Source of the DNA: Spirodela intermedia
Taxonomy: Eukaryota; Streptophyta; Magnoliopsida; Alismatales; Araceae
Length of the DNA stretch: 64,000 nucleotides
Assembly (NCBI GenBank): GCA_902729315.2
Contig: LR746267.1
Coordinates: forward strand, 3,728,386 to 3,792,385
Direction: 5' to 3'
Shown here: positions 20,859-33,800 of the stretch, piece after piece
Layout: the number at the start of each line of letters is the position of its first letter
Position numbering within the stretch: position 1 is the stretch's first letter
Position numbers and translations under genes: made by a program
The notes under the pieces: model-generated
Databases searched by the model: none
What the model was told of the DNA's origin: nothing
Seen by the model: the letters and a program-made list of their open reading frames with translations, nothing else

Positions 20859-21960
20859 AGATACCATCTTGATATACTATATGATCTATGTACCACTCTT
20901 TTTTCTACTTTTATTTTTTTCTTGCATTTGTAAGTTACCATTAATTTCTACTGAAGGTTACACTATCTAACTCAATTCCAAAAAATTTTAAATTTACAGT
21001 GCGCATTTTAAAGACAGTAGCAATTTATGTAATGAATATAATGTTATCAAAATAATCTTTATTGAAATTTTTGTGATGACAAGCTTTAATAAACTTTGAA
21101 AGGGTTCTAAAACTCAATGTGGCCCTCTATAATATATTTTTTCATATGCTATAACTAAAGGTGATTTCTTAGATAACTAACCATTTATTGTGTTTTACAT
21201 TATTAGAATTTCAATGTAGAAAGATTTATTAAGGGTAAGTTATTTCTAGCTAAAATATCTCCTAAGTAGTTTGAGCAGTTGTAATAAGCTTACTTTAATG
21301 ATTTAATGATAAAATTTTGTAATGGGACCTACAAGCTGCCTTCCACCAATTTTAATGGATAATTATTTATTTCTATCAATCATCCATTCCCAATATAATC
21401 ATCTTTCCTTTTTTTTCCATCAAATAGCTTATTATTTGCCAGCCTTAAAAACTTTGAATCTTAGTAACTATTTTGGCTTTCTATACAAAATGGCTTCATG
21501 TGAAGTCCATTATGAGGAAAACAAGAGAGGTTTTGAAGATAAATTTTCTACTTTACTCTTACAATTTATTTTTTAGGCTTGAAAATATTTGACACATGTT
21601 GGTACCACAATTTTTTTTGTTAATAAATACTTGTAATTCAGAGTTCATGTAGAGGTTATGCAATCTTTTCTTAGGAAAGTCGCCAGCATACCTATGCACT
21701 TGCTTGAGGTTATATTTTTTATAAATTATGAGCATAATTAATTAACTCATTTAATAAAATATTATTTTCTACTTCCATTAAAAAAATAGAATGAACTAAA
21801 GGTAGTGAAAGGGGTATCAATGCTCATTAGCATTTAGTAAAAGAGATATAATAGTTTTTCATTCTAAATTATTTTGTCTACCCTATGGTAAGGTATTATT
21901 TAATAATTTATGACTTATAATCTGTGTCCGTAAATATAGATGCAAGAATTATATTGACAA
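20859..21960 (+). other. Diverged paralogue of the desaturase-gene spacer
   Basis: No gene is seen. Three consecutive blocks align by eye, with many substitutions and gaps, to sequence around the unit1/unit2 junction: 20859-21440 to about 43377-43890, 21480-21535 to about 45475-45525, and 21600-21960 to about 47221-47470 (also 34590-34840). The order is conserved. This suggests a remnant of an older unit of the desaturase cluster. Confidence 0.6.
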
Positions 21961-22025
21961 GAGGAAGAGAAAACTTTAGAATTGATATATCAAAGAAGAA
22001 GAGTATATGAGGTTATATAGAAAAG

Positions 22026-22027
22026 AG

Positions 22028-22073
<46 letters not shown>

Positions 22074-22088
22074 AGAAGAAGAAGAAGT
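22026..22088 (+). repeat. GA then AAG microsatellite
   Basis: About 20 GA units (about 22033-22070) followed by an AAG-type run, in the region where the LTR of the adjacent copia remnant would be expected. Confidence 0.9.
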
Positions 22089-22149
22089 GGAGATAGTAGA
22101 AGAAGAATAAGAACATGGAGAGAATATGTCCAAAATGAGCATGGTGGGC

Positions 22150-23580
22150 TCAATAGGCTTATTCTAACACTCTTCCTTAAGCTAGAGCATACAAGTCAAA
22201 CATACCTTGTTTGGTACACGTCATGTCATAAGAGATCTCCACAAGACTCTTAGTGAAGATGTTCGTGAGTTGATGAGATGAGACAATATGAGTAGAGATA
22301 ATACTTAACATTACCTTATTTTAGATATAATGGTAGTCAATCTTGATGTGTTTTATTCACTCATGAAATATAGGATTCTCAACAATAAAGGTGACGGTGT
22401 GATTATTACAATGCATAGGTATTGACATGAGAGATGAGATGTTAAAGTTTTTAAAGAGTGAATTGAGTCACACCATCTTTTATGCTGTTTCAATCATGGC
22501 GTGATACTCGGACTCAGCATTGAAGCAAGATACCACCTTCTACTTTTTAGAATGCCACATGACAAAGTTGCCACCCACATATGTGTAATAACTAGTGGTG
22601 GACTTACGGTCTCCCTTGTTACTAGTATATCTTACATCCGAGTATACTTCAATATGAAGATGCTTATGTCTTCGATAGATAAACTCTCCCTTAGGAGCTC
22701 TTTTGACGTATGTTAGAATCTATAAAACTACTTAGTAAACTAGTCAAGGTTCTTACATGAACTGGCTAAGGACACTAACCGTATACACAATGTCAAGGCG
22801 AGTCGCGGTGAGGTGAGGTAGATCAACTTCCTCAACCATTGTCTATATTGATTAGCATCCTCTAAGAGCAAAGATGATGTATCTTAGAAGCGCGGATGTG
22901 CCTCTATAGGTGACAGTTCTAACTTACACCTAAGTAGTCTAGTCTCTTGAAATATATCAAGAGTATACTTTTGTTGAGAGAGAGCAAGCTTGCCATCTTG
23001 ATAGGTAAATGCAATCTCAAAGAAGTATCGTAGAACCCCTAGATTTTGTATATTAAAGTACTATTGTAGGTATAATTTAGTAGCTTGAATGTCTGTTTCA
23101 TCACTTCTAGTCACAAGAATGTTGTCTACATAAATAGTTATGATGACAATGCCGACTTCAATACTTTTTGTAAGCACTATGGGATCCACAAGATATAGTA
23201 AAAATCTAAATTACACCAAAAGACTATTGAACTTGATAAACCAAGTATGTGGACTTTGTCTAAGTCCGTAAATAGTGCGTTGTAAAAGACACGCATTTGA
23301 TGACTCCCCATGAGTGACATATTCAAGAGATTACTCCATAACACATGCTTTTCAAAGTTGTCATAAAGAAATATATTACAAACATCCAACTGATGCAAAG
23401 ATCATGCTTGATTCACCGCCAAAGAAATTATCACTCGAATAGAGTTGAGCTGAACTAATAAAGAGAACGTTTCAATATAGTCAATGTCATAGGTTTACAT
23501 GAATTAACGAGCAACCAAATGAGTTTTGTGACATGTAATAGATCAATTTAGGTAATATTTGAGTGTGAAAATCTACTTAC
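22150..23580 (-). pseudogene. Ty1/copia pol remnant: reverse transcriptase and RNase H
   Basis: Read on the minus strand, 23530 downwards shows the copia RT start (a DIDYIETFS-like segment, then HQLDVCNIFLYDNFEKHV at about 23340-23400). RNase H follows: YSDVRYTSNKGDRKSTTSYYTYVGG near 22560-22640 in scattered frames, then FNAESEYHAM near 22515. It ends with the HIKIDYHYI and MFDLYALA segments (22190-22390) that precede a copia 3' LTR. It contains stops and frameshifts. The matching 5' half of a copia element lies at 33049-33800, on the far side of E4; the integrase between them is missing. Confidence 0.85.
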
Positions 23581-24291
23581 ATGGATTCGCGATCTTTTTA
23601 TCACGAATCGTTCAGCAATTTTAGTAGCAATGCTCCGTGAATCGCATTGACGAGATTTTCGCCGATGATCCAGCGATTCTCGTTGCTTAATCCTTCACCG
23701 ACGATTTGCTGGAAAGTCGCGATAATCAGATAAAAATATATGACTTTTGACTCTGGGAGGATTTGAACCCACGCCAGTTGTCCACCCCTTCTGAGGAAGG
23801 TGTGACGCGGGTTTAGTCCCACACCGGTTGTGCGTCGATTTTTCGGGCGAATATATAGTAATGTTACATTTGTAAGCAAAGTTTCTTCTCTCGCGTGTAC
23901 GACCACTCCTTGCCCCACAACCGGCTGGCCACCGGTGACGTGGAAGGGGAGTGGTGGCGCACACGTGCCCCTATCGGTCCAAGCCGCTCGAGCCCCTGCT
24001 CGCGGCTACTCCCCGACCGAGCTTCCAACCCGCTTGCGGGCCCGGCTGGCCGGCGGGTCCCCCCATTTTGCAATATTTTAGTTTTATTTCTTTTTCTTCA
24101 TTTATCTCAAAATCAAGACTGTAAAAATCATATAAATTCGTATAAAATCACATAATTACCCAAAAAAAGCACATTAATCAATTGAAAACCACTTTTCACA
24201 CTTTAACCCAAAGATAAGTCTATTTATCACGAGTTAAGGCTAAAACTATATTATTTACTAATTATTAACTCATGATAATGAAGACTTATCA
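23581..24291 (-). mobile_element. E4 3' LTR, truncated (711 bp)
   Basis: Retains the U3 start (gacttatca on plus at 24291) but breaks at 23581, corresponding to position about 6119 in the complete E2 LTR. Confidence 0.93.
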
Positions 24292-25870
24292 CACCCCCCA
24301 ACTTAAATCATTGCTAGTCTCTTAGCAATGGAATTACGAAAATAAAAATTTACAAATCTCAAACATCATATTTCAATAAGAAAAATAAAAATACAATTAG
24401 AAATGATGCACCTTTAGACACTTTGGACTCTTATATCAAGTCTTTGAGAATGATGTCAAGCACTTAAATGTTTAAGCACACCTTGGAATAACAATCTAGA
24501 CTTCACTTCTTCTATTCACATCTTTATCACTTCTTCACTCATAGATATATTTACAAAATGTTCCAATTATCAATAATCATCTAAGAATAATATTGATTCT
24601 ACATTTCCCTTTTTCCATAGCTTGATTTTTGAAGTTTGCACTATATTTCTTCCTTCTTTTATAGTGGATAAGTAGCTTTTCTTGTAGACAAATTTCGACA
24701 ATAAGAATGATGTCTCACACCCTCCATGTGTACTCTTAATTTTTAGGGCTTTCACTTTATCCACTTATTTTGTAGCAAGCGTTTTTTTATACACGATTTT
24801 CGACAATGAGAATGATGTCTCACACCCTCTATGTGTACTCTTCGTTTCTAGATTTTTCACATTGCTCTCTCTTTTTTTTTCGAAATAAGTGATTTCTCCT
24901 CACAAGTCCTATAGATCAGGGTGCAAAAATCTCCATTAAACTCAAATGATCAATCAAATTTTCACATCAAGTAAATACTATCCATCAAGATCATGAAGTG
25001 AAAATCTGTAAAATCAAATCCATGTTATCTATCATGTATCCAAGGAGTATTCCAGCATTTCATGCTACTAGATCATTCTTTTGACTCAATAATAATCTTC
25101 CTAGTATCTTTTGGTATCAATCAATCTAATTGATTTAATTTTTCATGCATGCAATATGATGTAAGAAATTTGTAAATTAGATAGTTATGACAGTTCTGTT
25201 TTCTATTTTCAGTTCTATTTTTAGCAGTAATAAATTTGTCAAAAATAAGTCAAAACTATCTTGTTTATAGCTGTAATTTCGAATTTCAGTAATATATGTC
25301 TAGGGGATTGAAATGTGAGAAAAGGGTCTCTATAATTTCAAATTTCGGGTTGTTTTTTCCTCTGCTATTTTTGACAGTCTCTTGTTCCTAACAGAAAACC
25401 AGAAAATAGATGTTGCAGTTTTTCCGAATTTTATTTTATTTTTATTTTTTTAGTTGCCGTTCTAAGTTGAATAAAATGCAAACACATGTTCTTAATCGTC
25501 TTACAGCATAAATTAATAATGAATACTTCACCCCCCAACTTAAAAATGACATTGTCTCCAATGACATAGAAAAATCGAAATAGAATATGTAGAAAATATA
25601 ATTTTCACGTGAAGCATGCATATATGCAAAGTTAAGCATTAAAAATGTTATCATAAATGATAAAGCTCTGAAAGACATCACCTCAACCTCGTTTTTAATT
25701 TTTCCACTTCGTCTTACATGCCTCCTTCTGCACTTTTTCAAAAAAACAAATACAAAAACAAGTACTGCGAAATTCTAAGAAAAACAGAGCTTAAAAAAAA
25801 TGAAATAAAAACCATGGGTTGCCTCCCATGCAGCGCTGAATTTAATGTCTCTAGTTGGACTCCTTGATCT
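24292..25870 (-). other. E4 3' non-coding region with two purine tracts
   Basis: Terminal tract at 24292-24307 and internal tract at 25529-25544 (both complement of tttaagttggggggtg). The small hydrophobic ORF is at 25442-25741 and the paired direct repeats near 24690-24845. Confidence 0.8.
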
Positions 25871-28618
25871 TACTCTTGAATTTCTTTTAATAATAAAATT
25901 TCTTTTTCTACAAGGCGTTCATGTTCTATGTAATGTTTAAGCCGCTGTCCATTTACCTTAAAGTTATGATCACTTTTAGGATCTTTAATCATTACAGCCA
26001 CATGATCATGTCTCTTCCACCACATAAGGCCTTTTCCATTTTGATTTTAATTTTCCTGGGAATAATTTCAGCCTAGAATCATATAACCACACCTTTTGTC
26101 CAACATCAATTTTTTTTCTGCTAATGTATTTATCATGAAAAGTTTTAGTTTTTTCTTTATATATACTATGATTTTCATAAGCTTCATTCCTCAACTCCTC
26201 TAGTTCATGTAGCTGAAAAATTTTATGCCCACCAGCTGATTTTTCATCCATACATAAATTTTTTATAGCCCATAATGCTTTATGCTCTATTTTCACAGGA
26301 AGATGACATGGCTTTCCAAAAATGAGACGAAATGGGGACATACCTATGGGATTTTTATAAGCTGTTCTATAAGCCCATAATGCATCTTGTAATTTCGTGG
26401 GCCAATCTTTCCTATCTGGTCTAACTATTTTTCTCAAAATTCTTTGAATTTCCCTATTTGCTACTTCAGCTTGCCCATTTGTTTGGGGATGATATGGAGT
26501 GGCTACTCTATGGTGTACTCCATTCTTTTTCAACAGTTCTCTGAAATGTTTATTTGTAAAATGTGTTCCTCCATCACTAATAATCACTCTAGGACATCCA
26601 AATCTCGAAAAAATATTTTCCTGCACAAATTTCATCACGATTTTATGATCATTAGTTCTAGTAGGAATAGCTTCCACCCACTTCGACACATAATCAATAG
26701 CAAGCAAAATTTATTCATATTTTTCAGTTGATGGGAAGGGACCCATGAAATCTATTCCCCATACATCAAAAATTTCGACTACTAACATGTTACTCATGGG
26801 CATTTCATCTTTTTTACTCATGTTACCTATAGATTGGCATGAAATACATGTTCTACTAAATTCTATAGAATCTCTAATGATTGTAGGCCAATAAAAACCA
26901 CACTGAAAATTTTTTGCAGCTATTTTTCGTCTAGAGAAATGTCTTCCATAGATAGATGAATGGCACATGTTAATAATGCTATGGTATTCTTCTTTAGGAA
27001 CACATCTCCTTAAAATTTGATCATTGCCCAAGTAATATAAACCAGGATCATGCCAAAAATAATTTCTAAGCTTAGAAAAGAAATGATGTTTTCTGTTCTT
27101 ATCCCACTGTTTTAGAGTTTTTTTAGAAACTAGATAATTAACAATATGTGCATACCATGGTGATGGTTGATGTTGAGCTGCCATCAATTGTTCATCTGGA
27201 AATGCATCTTATAAAGGTGCTGCATTTATTCCTGTATCATTTAATCTAGAAAGACGGTCAGCAACAGTATTCTCGAAACCTTTTTTATCTTTTATTTCTA
27301 AGTCAAATTCCTGCAACAATAAAATCCATCTTAATAAACGTGGCTTTGCATCTTTCTTATTAAACAGATATTTTAATGCTGCATGATCAGTATAAATAAT
27401 AATTTTAGCTCCCAAAATATATGATCTAAACCTTTCTAATGAAAATACTACAGCTAACAACTCTTTTTCAGTCATAGTATAATTTAATTGAGCATCGGAT
27501 ATAGTTTTACTAGCATATGAAATTACTATGGGTTTTGACTCTTTTGTTTGTCCTAGAATGGCCCCCATTGCATAATTTGATGCATCACACATTATTTCAA
27601 AGGGAAGGGACCAATCAGGAGCTTGTAAAATGGGTGCCTCAGTAAGTAATCTTTTTATTTCGGAAAAAGACTCAAAACATTTCTCATCAAAATTAAAAGG
27701 CACATCTTTAGATAATAGCATGGTGAGAGGTTTAGAAATTTTCGAAAAATCTTGAATAAATTTTCTGTAATAACTTGCATGACCCAAGAAAGATCTAATC
27801 TGTTTTACTAAATTTGAAGGTTTCATTTTAGATATAATATCAATTTTTGCTCTATCCACCTCTAAACCCCTTTCACTCACAATATGACCCAACACAACTG
27901 CCTCTCTAACCATAAAATGTGATTTCTCCTAACTCAAAACTAATTTTTTCTCTATGCATTTCTCAAGTACATGCTGTAAATGATTTAAGCATTCATTAAA
28001 TGATTCACCAAAAACAGAAAAATCGTCCATAAAATTTTTCATACATTTTCCAATCATATCAGAAAAAATAGACAGCATACATCTTTGAAATGTGGCTGGA
28101 GCATTACATAGACCAAAAGGCATGCGTTTAAAAGCAAAAGTACCAAATGGACAAGTGAAAGTTGTTTTTTCTTGATCTAAAGGGTTTATATAAATTTGAT
28201 TATAACCAGAGTATCCATCCAGAAAACAAAAAAAGTTTTTTCCAGCTAATTTTTCTAGAATTTGATCAGTAAATGGTAGGGAAAAATGATCTTTTCTAGT
28301 AACTGAATTTAATTTTCTATAATCAATGCAAACCCTACAACCAGTAGTTAATCTTGTTTGTATTTCATCCCCATTTTCGTTTTTTATAACCGTGATCCCT
28401 GATTTTTTTGGCACCACTTGTGTAGGACTAACCCATTTGCTATCTGAAATAGGATAAATAATATCAGCAGCCAGCCACTTTAAAATTTATTTTTTTACAA
28501 TTTCCATCATGTTAGGATTTAATCTTCGTTGTGGTTCCCTACTAGTTCTAGCCCCCTCCTCTAGATATATACTATGCATGCATACACTCATATCAATGCC
28601 CCTTAGATCATCCATTTT
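25871..28618 (-). pseudogene. E4 pol remnant: reverse transcriptase, RNase H, integrase
   Basis: In frame with gag-protease but interrupted by stops near 28488 and at 27929 (Trp), 27209 (Gln) and 26711 (Tyr), and by a frameshift near 26006. RT has [11 protein letters not shown] and a catalytic FMDD (about 28025). RNase H has CDASN and YTDH. Integrase shows the zinc-binding region, GIDFMGP, ISDGG and [14 protein letters not shown]. The C-terminal [10 protein letters not shown] part is followed by frameshifted sequence collinear with E1 up to the stop near 25871. There is no chromodomain. Very close to E1 pol. Confidence 0.92.
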
Positions 28619-31177
28619 TCAGCCCATAGCCTTCTTAGTTTTTCGAAGTACATCTATTAATTCTTCTTCCTGTTCATCACTCAAATCAGCTGCAATAATA
28701 ACAAGAAATAAATTATTTTCCTCCAAGAACATATATTTTAAACTAGAGGGAAGAGGTTTCAACTCTAAATTCAGATGATCTTCCTTTTTCTTTTCTTCTA
28801 AATTTATATTCTCTATTTCCTCTAATTCTTCCAGCAGACAGTCATCAATAACATCTGGATCATCAAAATCATCTAGAAGATCTATGGTATGACAATCATA
28901 TACTTGAGATTTCTTAAGATCATTTGATACCTCAAAAATTTTAATTTCTATTGATTGATCTCCACATGAAATTTTTGCAATACCTGTGGGAAAATCAATA
29001 TTCATCTTTGCTGTATGCAAAAATAGTCTCCCTAGGATGATTGGCGTATCATAAAACTGTCCATTAAAATCCATTTCCAGCACTACAAAATCAGCTAGAA
29101 ATTTACACCCTTTAACTGTCACTATCACATTTTCTAAAATACCTTTAGGATATTTTATGGATCTATCAGCAAATTGTAAGGTAACAGTAGAAGGTTTAAG
29201 ATTAGAAATATTAAATTTATCACAAATACTTGCAGGTAATAAATTAATACTAGCACCAATGTCAAGTAATGCATTCTGAAAAATGGATCCACCAATATCA
29301 CATGAAATTAAAGGGGCACCTGTATCTCTCAATTTATATGGTAATTGATTTAATAATAATGCACTAGCATGCATAGATAATTTTTCTACTCTAGGTGCCC
29401 TTTTTGGTGTACACATTTCTTTCAAAACTCTAGCATATTCAGGAATATGTTCAATGGCAGTGAGTAAAGGAAGACTAATTTGCACATCTTGTAAAATTTT
29501 CTTTATTTCTTCATTGTGTTCCTTTTTCTTTCTTTGTCTAGGCTCTAGAGCTTTAGAAAATGGAATGGTTGTCCTCTCTTTTGAAATTTCCTTGGTAGAA
29601 TCTATAAAATTCTCTTCTACTCCTATTTGATTTTGTTTTGGGTTGTCCACGTTTTCTTTTTCTTCTAATGTTTGGGGATAAGGATCAGGTAAAATCTTAC
29701 CACTACTTAATGCATTCGCTGTCCTAACATTTTCATTTCGTGGGTTTTTTCCTAGATTCATGCTACTAGACTCCCCTTGCTGAAATCCTATTGTTGGGCG
29801 GTTCCTTGGATTTTCTATAGGCTGACTAGGTAGCTGTCCCTCTTCTCTCTTATTCCCAAGGGCCTCTATAATTTGTTTCTGGTGCTGCATCATTTGATTC
29901 ATAGTTTGTTGCATCATTTGATTCATAGTTTGTTGCATCATTTGGCTCATTTGCTACATCATTTCCATAGTATCAAGTTAGGTTTGAGAGGGCTGATTTT
30001 TCTGAAATCTGTTTTCTTGTTTTGGACGAAATTTAGAGTTTGAATTGGGTCTAAGTGCTTCTGGATTTTGAATATTATTTGGGTCTCTTCATGAAAAATT
30101 ATTCCTCCAATTAGGATTATAAGAATTTGAAAAAGGTTCCCTATTTCTATTAAAACCGTATGCTACTTGCACTTGTTCTTGCATAAGGTGAAATGATTGA
30201 TCTAAGTTATAACATTGAAATTCAGAATAATCATTTTCACCATACATAGGACATGTACTATTCAAATTAAGTTGAGGGTTAAAAGGCTTTCTAATATTGT
30301 CAATAAGTAAATCAATTTTTTCTAATCTTTGATTAATCTGATTAACCTCATTTCTAAGTTTAGAATCATCATCATGATGCAATTCATAAATTCCTCTCTT
30401 CTTATCCCTGTCATATAATTCAAAAGAGGCTTGATCTCTAGAATTTTCACTTAAATTCTCATAAAGACTATAAATCTCATCAGGAGTTTTCTCCATAAAA
30501 GCTCCTCCACATATAGAATCAACCATATTTCTATGTTGTTCTAATAATCCATCATAAAAAATTCTATTGAGCTGTCACTTGGGTATAGCATGATGATGAC
30601 ACTTTCTAAGTAAATTTTTGAATGTTTTCCATGTCTCATGTAAAGTTTCTCCTGGTCTTTGAGAAAAACTCCATATATGTTTTCTCATATTTTGAGTTTT
30701 TCCTAAGGGATAAAATTTTCGAAGAAAGACTTGTTCTATGTCTTTCCAGCTAGTTAATTCTCTATCTAATGTGGATAGCCAATGGCTAGCTTTGTCCCTA
30801 AGTGTATGAGGAAATAATTTCATCTTAATAATTTTCGGTGTAACTTGAGGGAGATTAACTAAATCACAGACCATATGAAATTTTTCTAAGTGCTGATGAG
30901 GTTCTTCTAAAGGCAATCCATGAAAATTAGGGAGCATTTGAAAAATTCTTGGATTTATTTCGAATTTAACATTGGGTGCTAATGGGACTCTAATATTGGA
31001 TGCTCTTTGAAATGAATCAGGGATATAATAATTTTTCATGGCCATAGGATTGTTCTTAGTTTGACCTGTACTTCCTTCAGGATCTATCAAAATTAATTTT
31101 TCTTTCGGATTTTTAGTTTTGAATGAAATAATGAAAGGATTTTCTAGCCTTGGATGCAAGGATCTTCTACCATGCAT
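28619..31177 (-). pseudogene. E4 gag-protease remnant
   Basis: Starts at the ATG at 31177 (MHGRRSLHPRL), about 200 bp after the PBS, and reads in the same frame as pol. Stops at 30575 (Trp to TGA), 30089 (Trp to TGA), near 29951-29990 and at 28619 break it. Gag includes the capsid-like region and an 8-residue Met/Gln repeat (MMQQTMNQ, twice). The knuckle position has C-P-M-Y-G-E-N-D-Y-S-E-F-Q-C, keeping only the outer cysteines. An aspartic protease follows with active site ALLDIGASINLLP (29238-29276) and the usual ILGRLFLHTA segment (about 29035). The gag-to-protease linker at about 29660 is where E2/E3 switch to domain X. Confidence 0.9.
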
Positions 31178-31378
31178 AAAAAAATCAATAAATTTGAGGG
31201 AAAAGTTTAGTAATTGTTACCCTCCTTCAGTATGCTCCAGTTCTTGCCTTGTTTCTTTTCATTCCCTTTTTCTAAAAATAAATAAATTCGGCAAGAAGAA
31301 AATAAAATAAGAGTTAATTTTATTTTTTTTGTGTACTCTAAGAGAAAAACAGAAAAATACTAAATATTATGCAATACA

Positions 31379-31396
31379 TCCCCGGCAACGGCACCA
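31379..31396 (-). other. Primer-binding site for tRNA-Asp (E4)
   Basis: The minus-strand sequence tggtgccgttgccgggga matches the tRNA-Asp 3' end except for one T in place of C (17 of 18). It sits 5 nt from the LTR end. Confidence 0.9.
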
Positions 31397-31401
31397 AAAT
31401 T

Positions 31402-33043
31402 TGACGTGACTTAGTTGTTGTATATTAAATCACACAAATATAAAATTTATAAAACTAGAAAATACGAATTTTCGGATATTTAGAAGTATTTCTGAAAAAA
31501 TATATCAATTATAATTCAATAAAACTTCCACAAATAGCGGTAATTTTCCAAGTCGATCACAGGGATGTAATATAATATCTGGTAATTATTCAGAATTTTT
31601 CTCAGAGAATAATATTTTATATGAATTTTATACTAAGAAATGAAAAGGAAATATATTTAAAATTCACGAAAAAAGGAAATAAGGGTGCGGGCGTCAGGAT
31701 GACGTCATCGCCCGACGAACGCAAATCGGGCAGAAACAGAGTTCCGCCCGGCGATTCTTACGTAAGCGATTACAAACAATTTAATTGATCAAATTAAGAT
31801 CTGTAAAAGACGGAAGAATCGTAATGAAATGAAGTATATGTTGGTAAATTTAAAATCAACAAATTATCACTAAATGAAATGAAAATTAAGTTGAAAGCAA
31901 GAAAATAGTGTTTCGGCGTCGCGACGGCGATGCGTCGACGATGCACCGGAATCCTGAGCATTCGGGAGGATCGTCGTGCAGTGTCCATGGCCTCGAAGGC
32001 TCTCCTTGGACAAAGACGACGTGGGCAATCTCTAGATCTTCTCGCGAAGTCTAGAGATTAATGAAATGGGTCGTCGAGTCATCTTCGGCGGCTGTCACCC
32101 GGCGGAGCGGAAAAACGGCGACTTTGCGGCTCTCTGGCGGCTATTACCCGACGGAGAGGAGCTAGATGGAGGTGGAGCGCGTGTCAGGGAGCTTCATCCT
32201 TAGGTCCGCACAGCAAGAGGAGGCTCTTCATCGCATCTGGTACGGTCTTAGGAGGTGGCGACTCGTCTCCTGGTGGATCATCCTCTTCCCGACGACGGCT
32301 TGTTCGTCGATCAATTGGAGATGATTTACTCAATGGATTCGCGATCCTTTTATCGCGAATCGTTCAGCAATTTTAGTAGCAATGCTCTGCGAATCGTGTT
32401 GACGAGATTTTCGCCGATGATCTAGCGATTCTCGTTACTTAATCCTTCACTAGCGATCTGCAGGAAAGTCGCGATAATTAGATAAAAATATATGACTTTT
32501 GACTCTAGGAGGATTCGAACCCGCGCTAGTTGTCTGCCCCTTCTGAGGAAGGTGATACGCGGGTTTAGTCTCACATCGGTTGTGTGTCAATTTTTCGGGC
32601 AAATATATAGTAATATTACATTTCTAAGCAAAGTTCCTTCTCTCGCGTGTACGACCACTCCTTGCCCCACAGCCGGCTGGCCACCGGTGATGTGGAAGGG
32701 GAGTGGTGGCGCACACGTGCCTCTTTCGGTCCAAGCTGCTCGAGCCCCTGCTCGCGGCTACTCCTCGACTGAGCTTTCGACCCGCTTGTAGGCCCGGCTG
32801 GCCGGCGGGTCCCCCCATTTTGCAATATTTTAGTTTTATTTCTTTTTCTTCATTTATCTCAAAAGTAAGACTGTAAAAATCATATAAATTCGTATAAAAT
32901 CACATAATTACCCAAAAAAATCACATTAATCAACTGAAAACCACTTTTCACACTTTAACACAAAGATAAGTCTATTTATCACGAGTTAAGACTAAAGCTA
33001 TATTATTTACTAATTATTAACTCATGATAATGAAGACTTATCA
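31402..33043 (-). mobile_element. E4 5' LTR, complete (1,642 bp)
   Basis: Plus-strand ends tgacgtgacttag and gacttatca; the family LTR with the usual internal features. Confidence 0.95.
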
Positions 33044-33048
33044 AAACC

Positions 33049-33800
33049 CTTAAATTTAGATTTATTAATGATGCCACAAAAGAGATGAAGTAGCCATAGA
33101 GGAAACAAAAAAAGCCCGAACACCAAAAAAAGGTTCATTAAAAATTAGCTCATAGACACCTCGTCCATTTTCACACCCCAAACTAATTCTTTATTTGATA
33201 TATATCCTAAAAGGTATAATGAAAAAAGAAAAATATAATAGAACAAAGAATGGCTCAACTAATAATACTGATAGATCAGAAATTAGTAAGAAACTTAAGA
33301 ATATAAAGAACCTAGGTGAGATGAATAATTGGGGTAACAATAGTATTATCATATCTATTGACCAGACAAGTCTAGCTATTGGCAATGGTAACTAGTGGAT
33401 GATGAGGATTAGACTAGTATGATGATAAAATAGTGGGTGTGTCGGTCATATAGGTGGAGGCCCCTAAGTCAATAATCTATGGTGAAGATGAAGATGTAAA
33501 GAGAACGTGTGTATTAGACATGGAAGGATTCGAAAACAAGGCCAGATTGGTTGAGGAATGAGTCATGGCATCACTAGAGTGACATAGTGATTCATACTTG
33601 ACAAAGGTTAATGTCACCTAAAAAGTTAGAGATGGGATATTAGATGGTGCTGAAGAAGCTGATGAATGAGGCAAAAGAGCTGATTGGGTAAAATTAAGTT
33701 TCTCAAACTATTTCCAACGTTTCTTAGACAAGTGGTCCTATTTGCCATAACAGATGCATAGAGGAAAGGAATTGCAGCCTTTCTCTTAACGAATGACCAT
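33049..33800 (-). pseudogene. Ty1/copia remnant: gag zinc-knuckle end, protease, pre-integrase
   Basis: On the minus strand, from 33790 down: a degenerate knuckle (C..CYGK..DHLSKKRW), a Ser/Pro-rich linker, the protease active site IIDLGASTYMTD (about 33435-33470), then the pre-integrase stretch with an LLSIS-type segment and FHYTFQDIYQ-like sequence (33190-33300, mixed frames), and LLWHH near 33080. Stops and frameshifts throughout. It is the 5' half of the element whose RT half is at 22150-23580. It stops exactly where the desaturase tandem unit begins. Confidence 0.72.

Larger units (their letters stand above)
23581..33043 (-). mobile_element. E4: Athila-type autonomous-structure element, 3' LTR truncated
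   Basis: Minus strand: complete 5' LTR (31402-33043), tRNA-Asp PBS, gag-protease-RT-RNase H-integrase in one frame, 3' non-coding region with two purine tracts, and only 711 bp of 3' LTR. The missing LTR end (about 930 bp) and the missing integrase of the flanking copia element show that a deletion took the left junction. The right flank is aaacc (33044-33048); no matching duplication survives on the left. E4 gives the pol-bearing reference against which E2 and E3 are recognised as pol-less. Confidence 0.93.

Noticed and set aside
21322-21576. 84-codon ORF as a gene
   Set aside because: It lies in AT-rich paralogous spacer, has no domain, and is not open in the aligned spacer copies.
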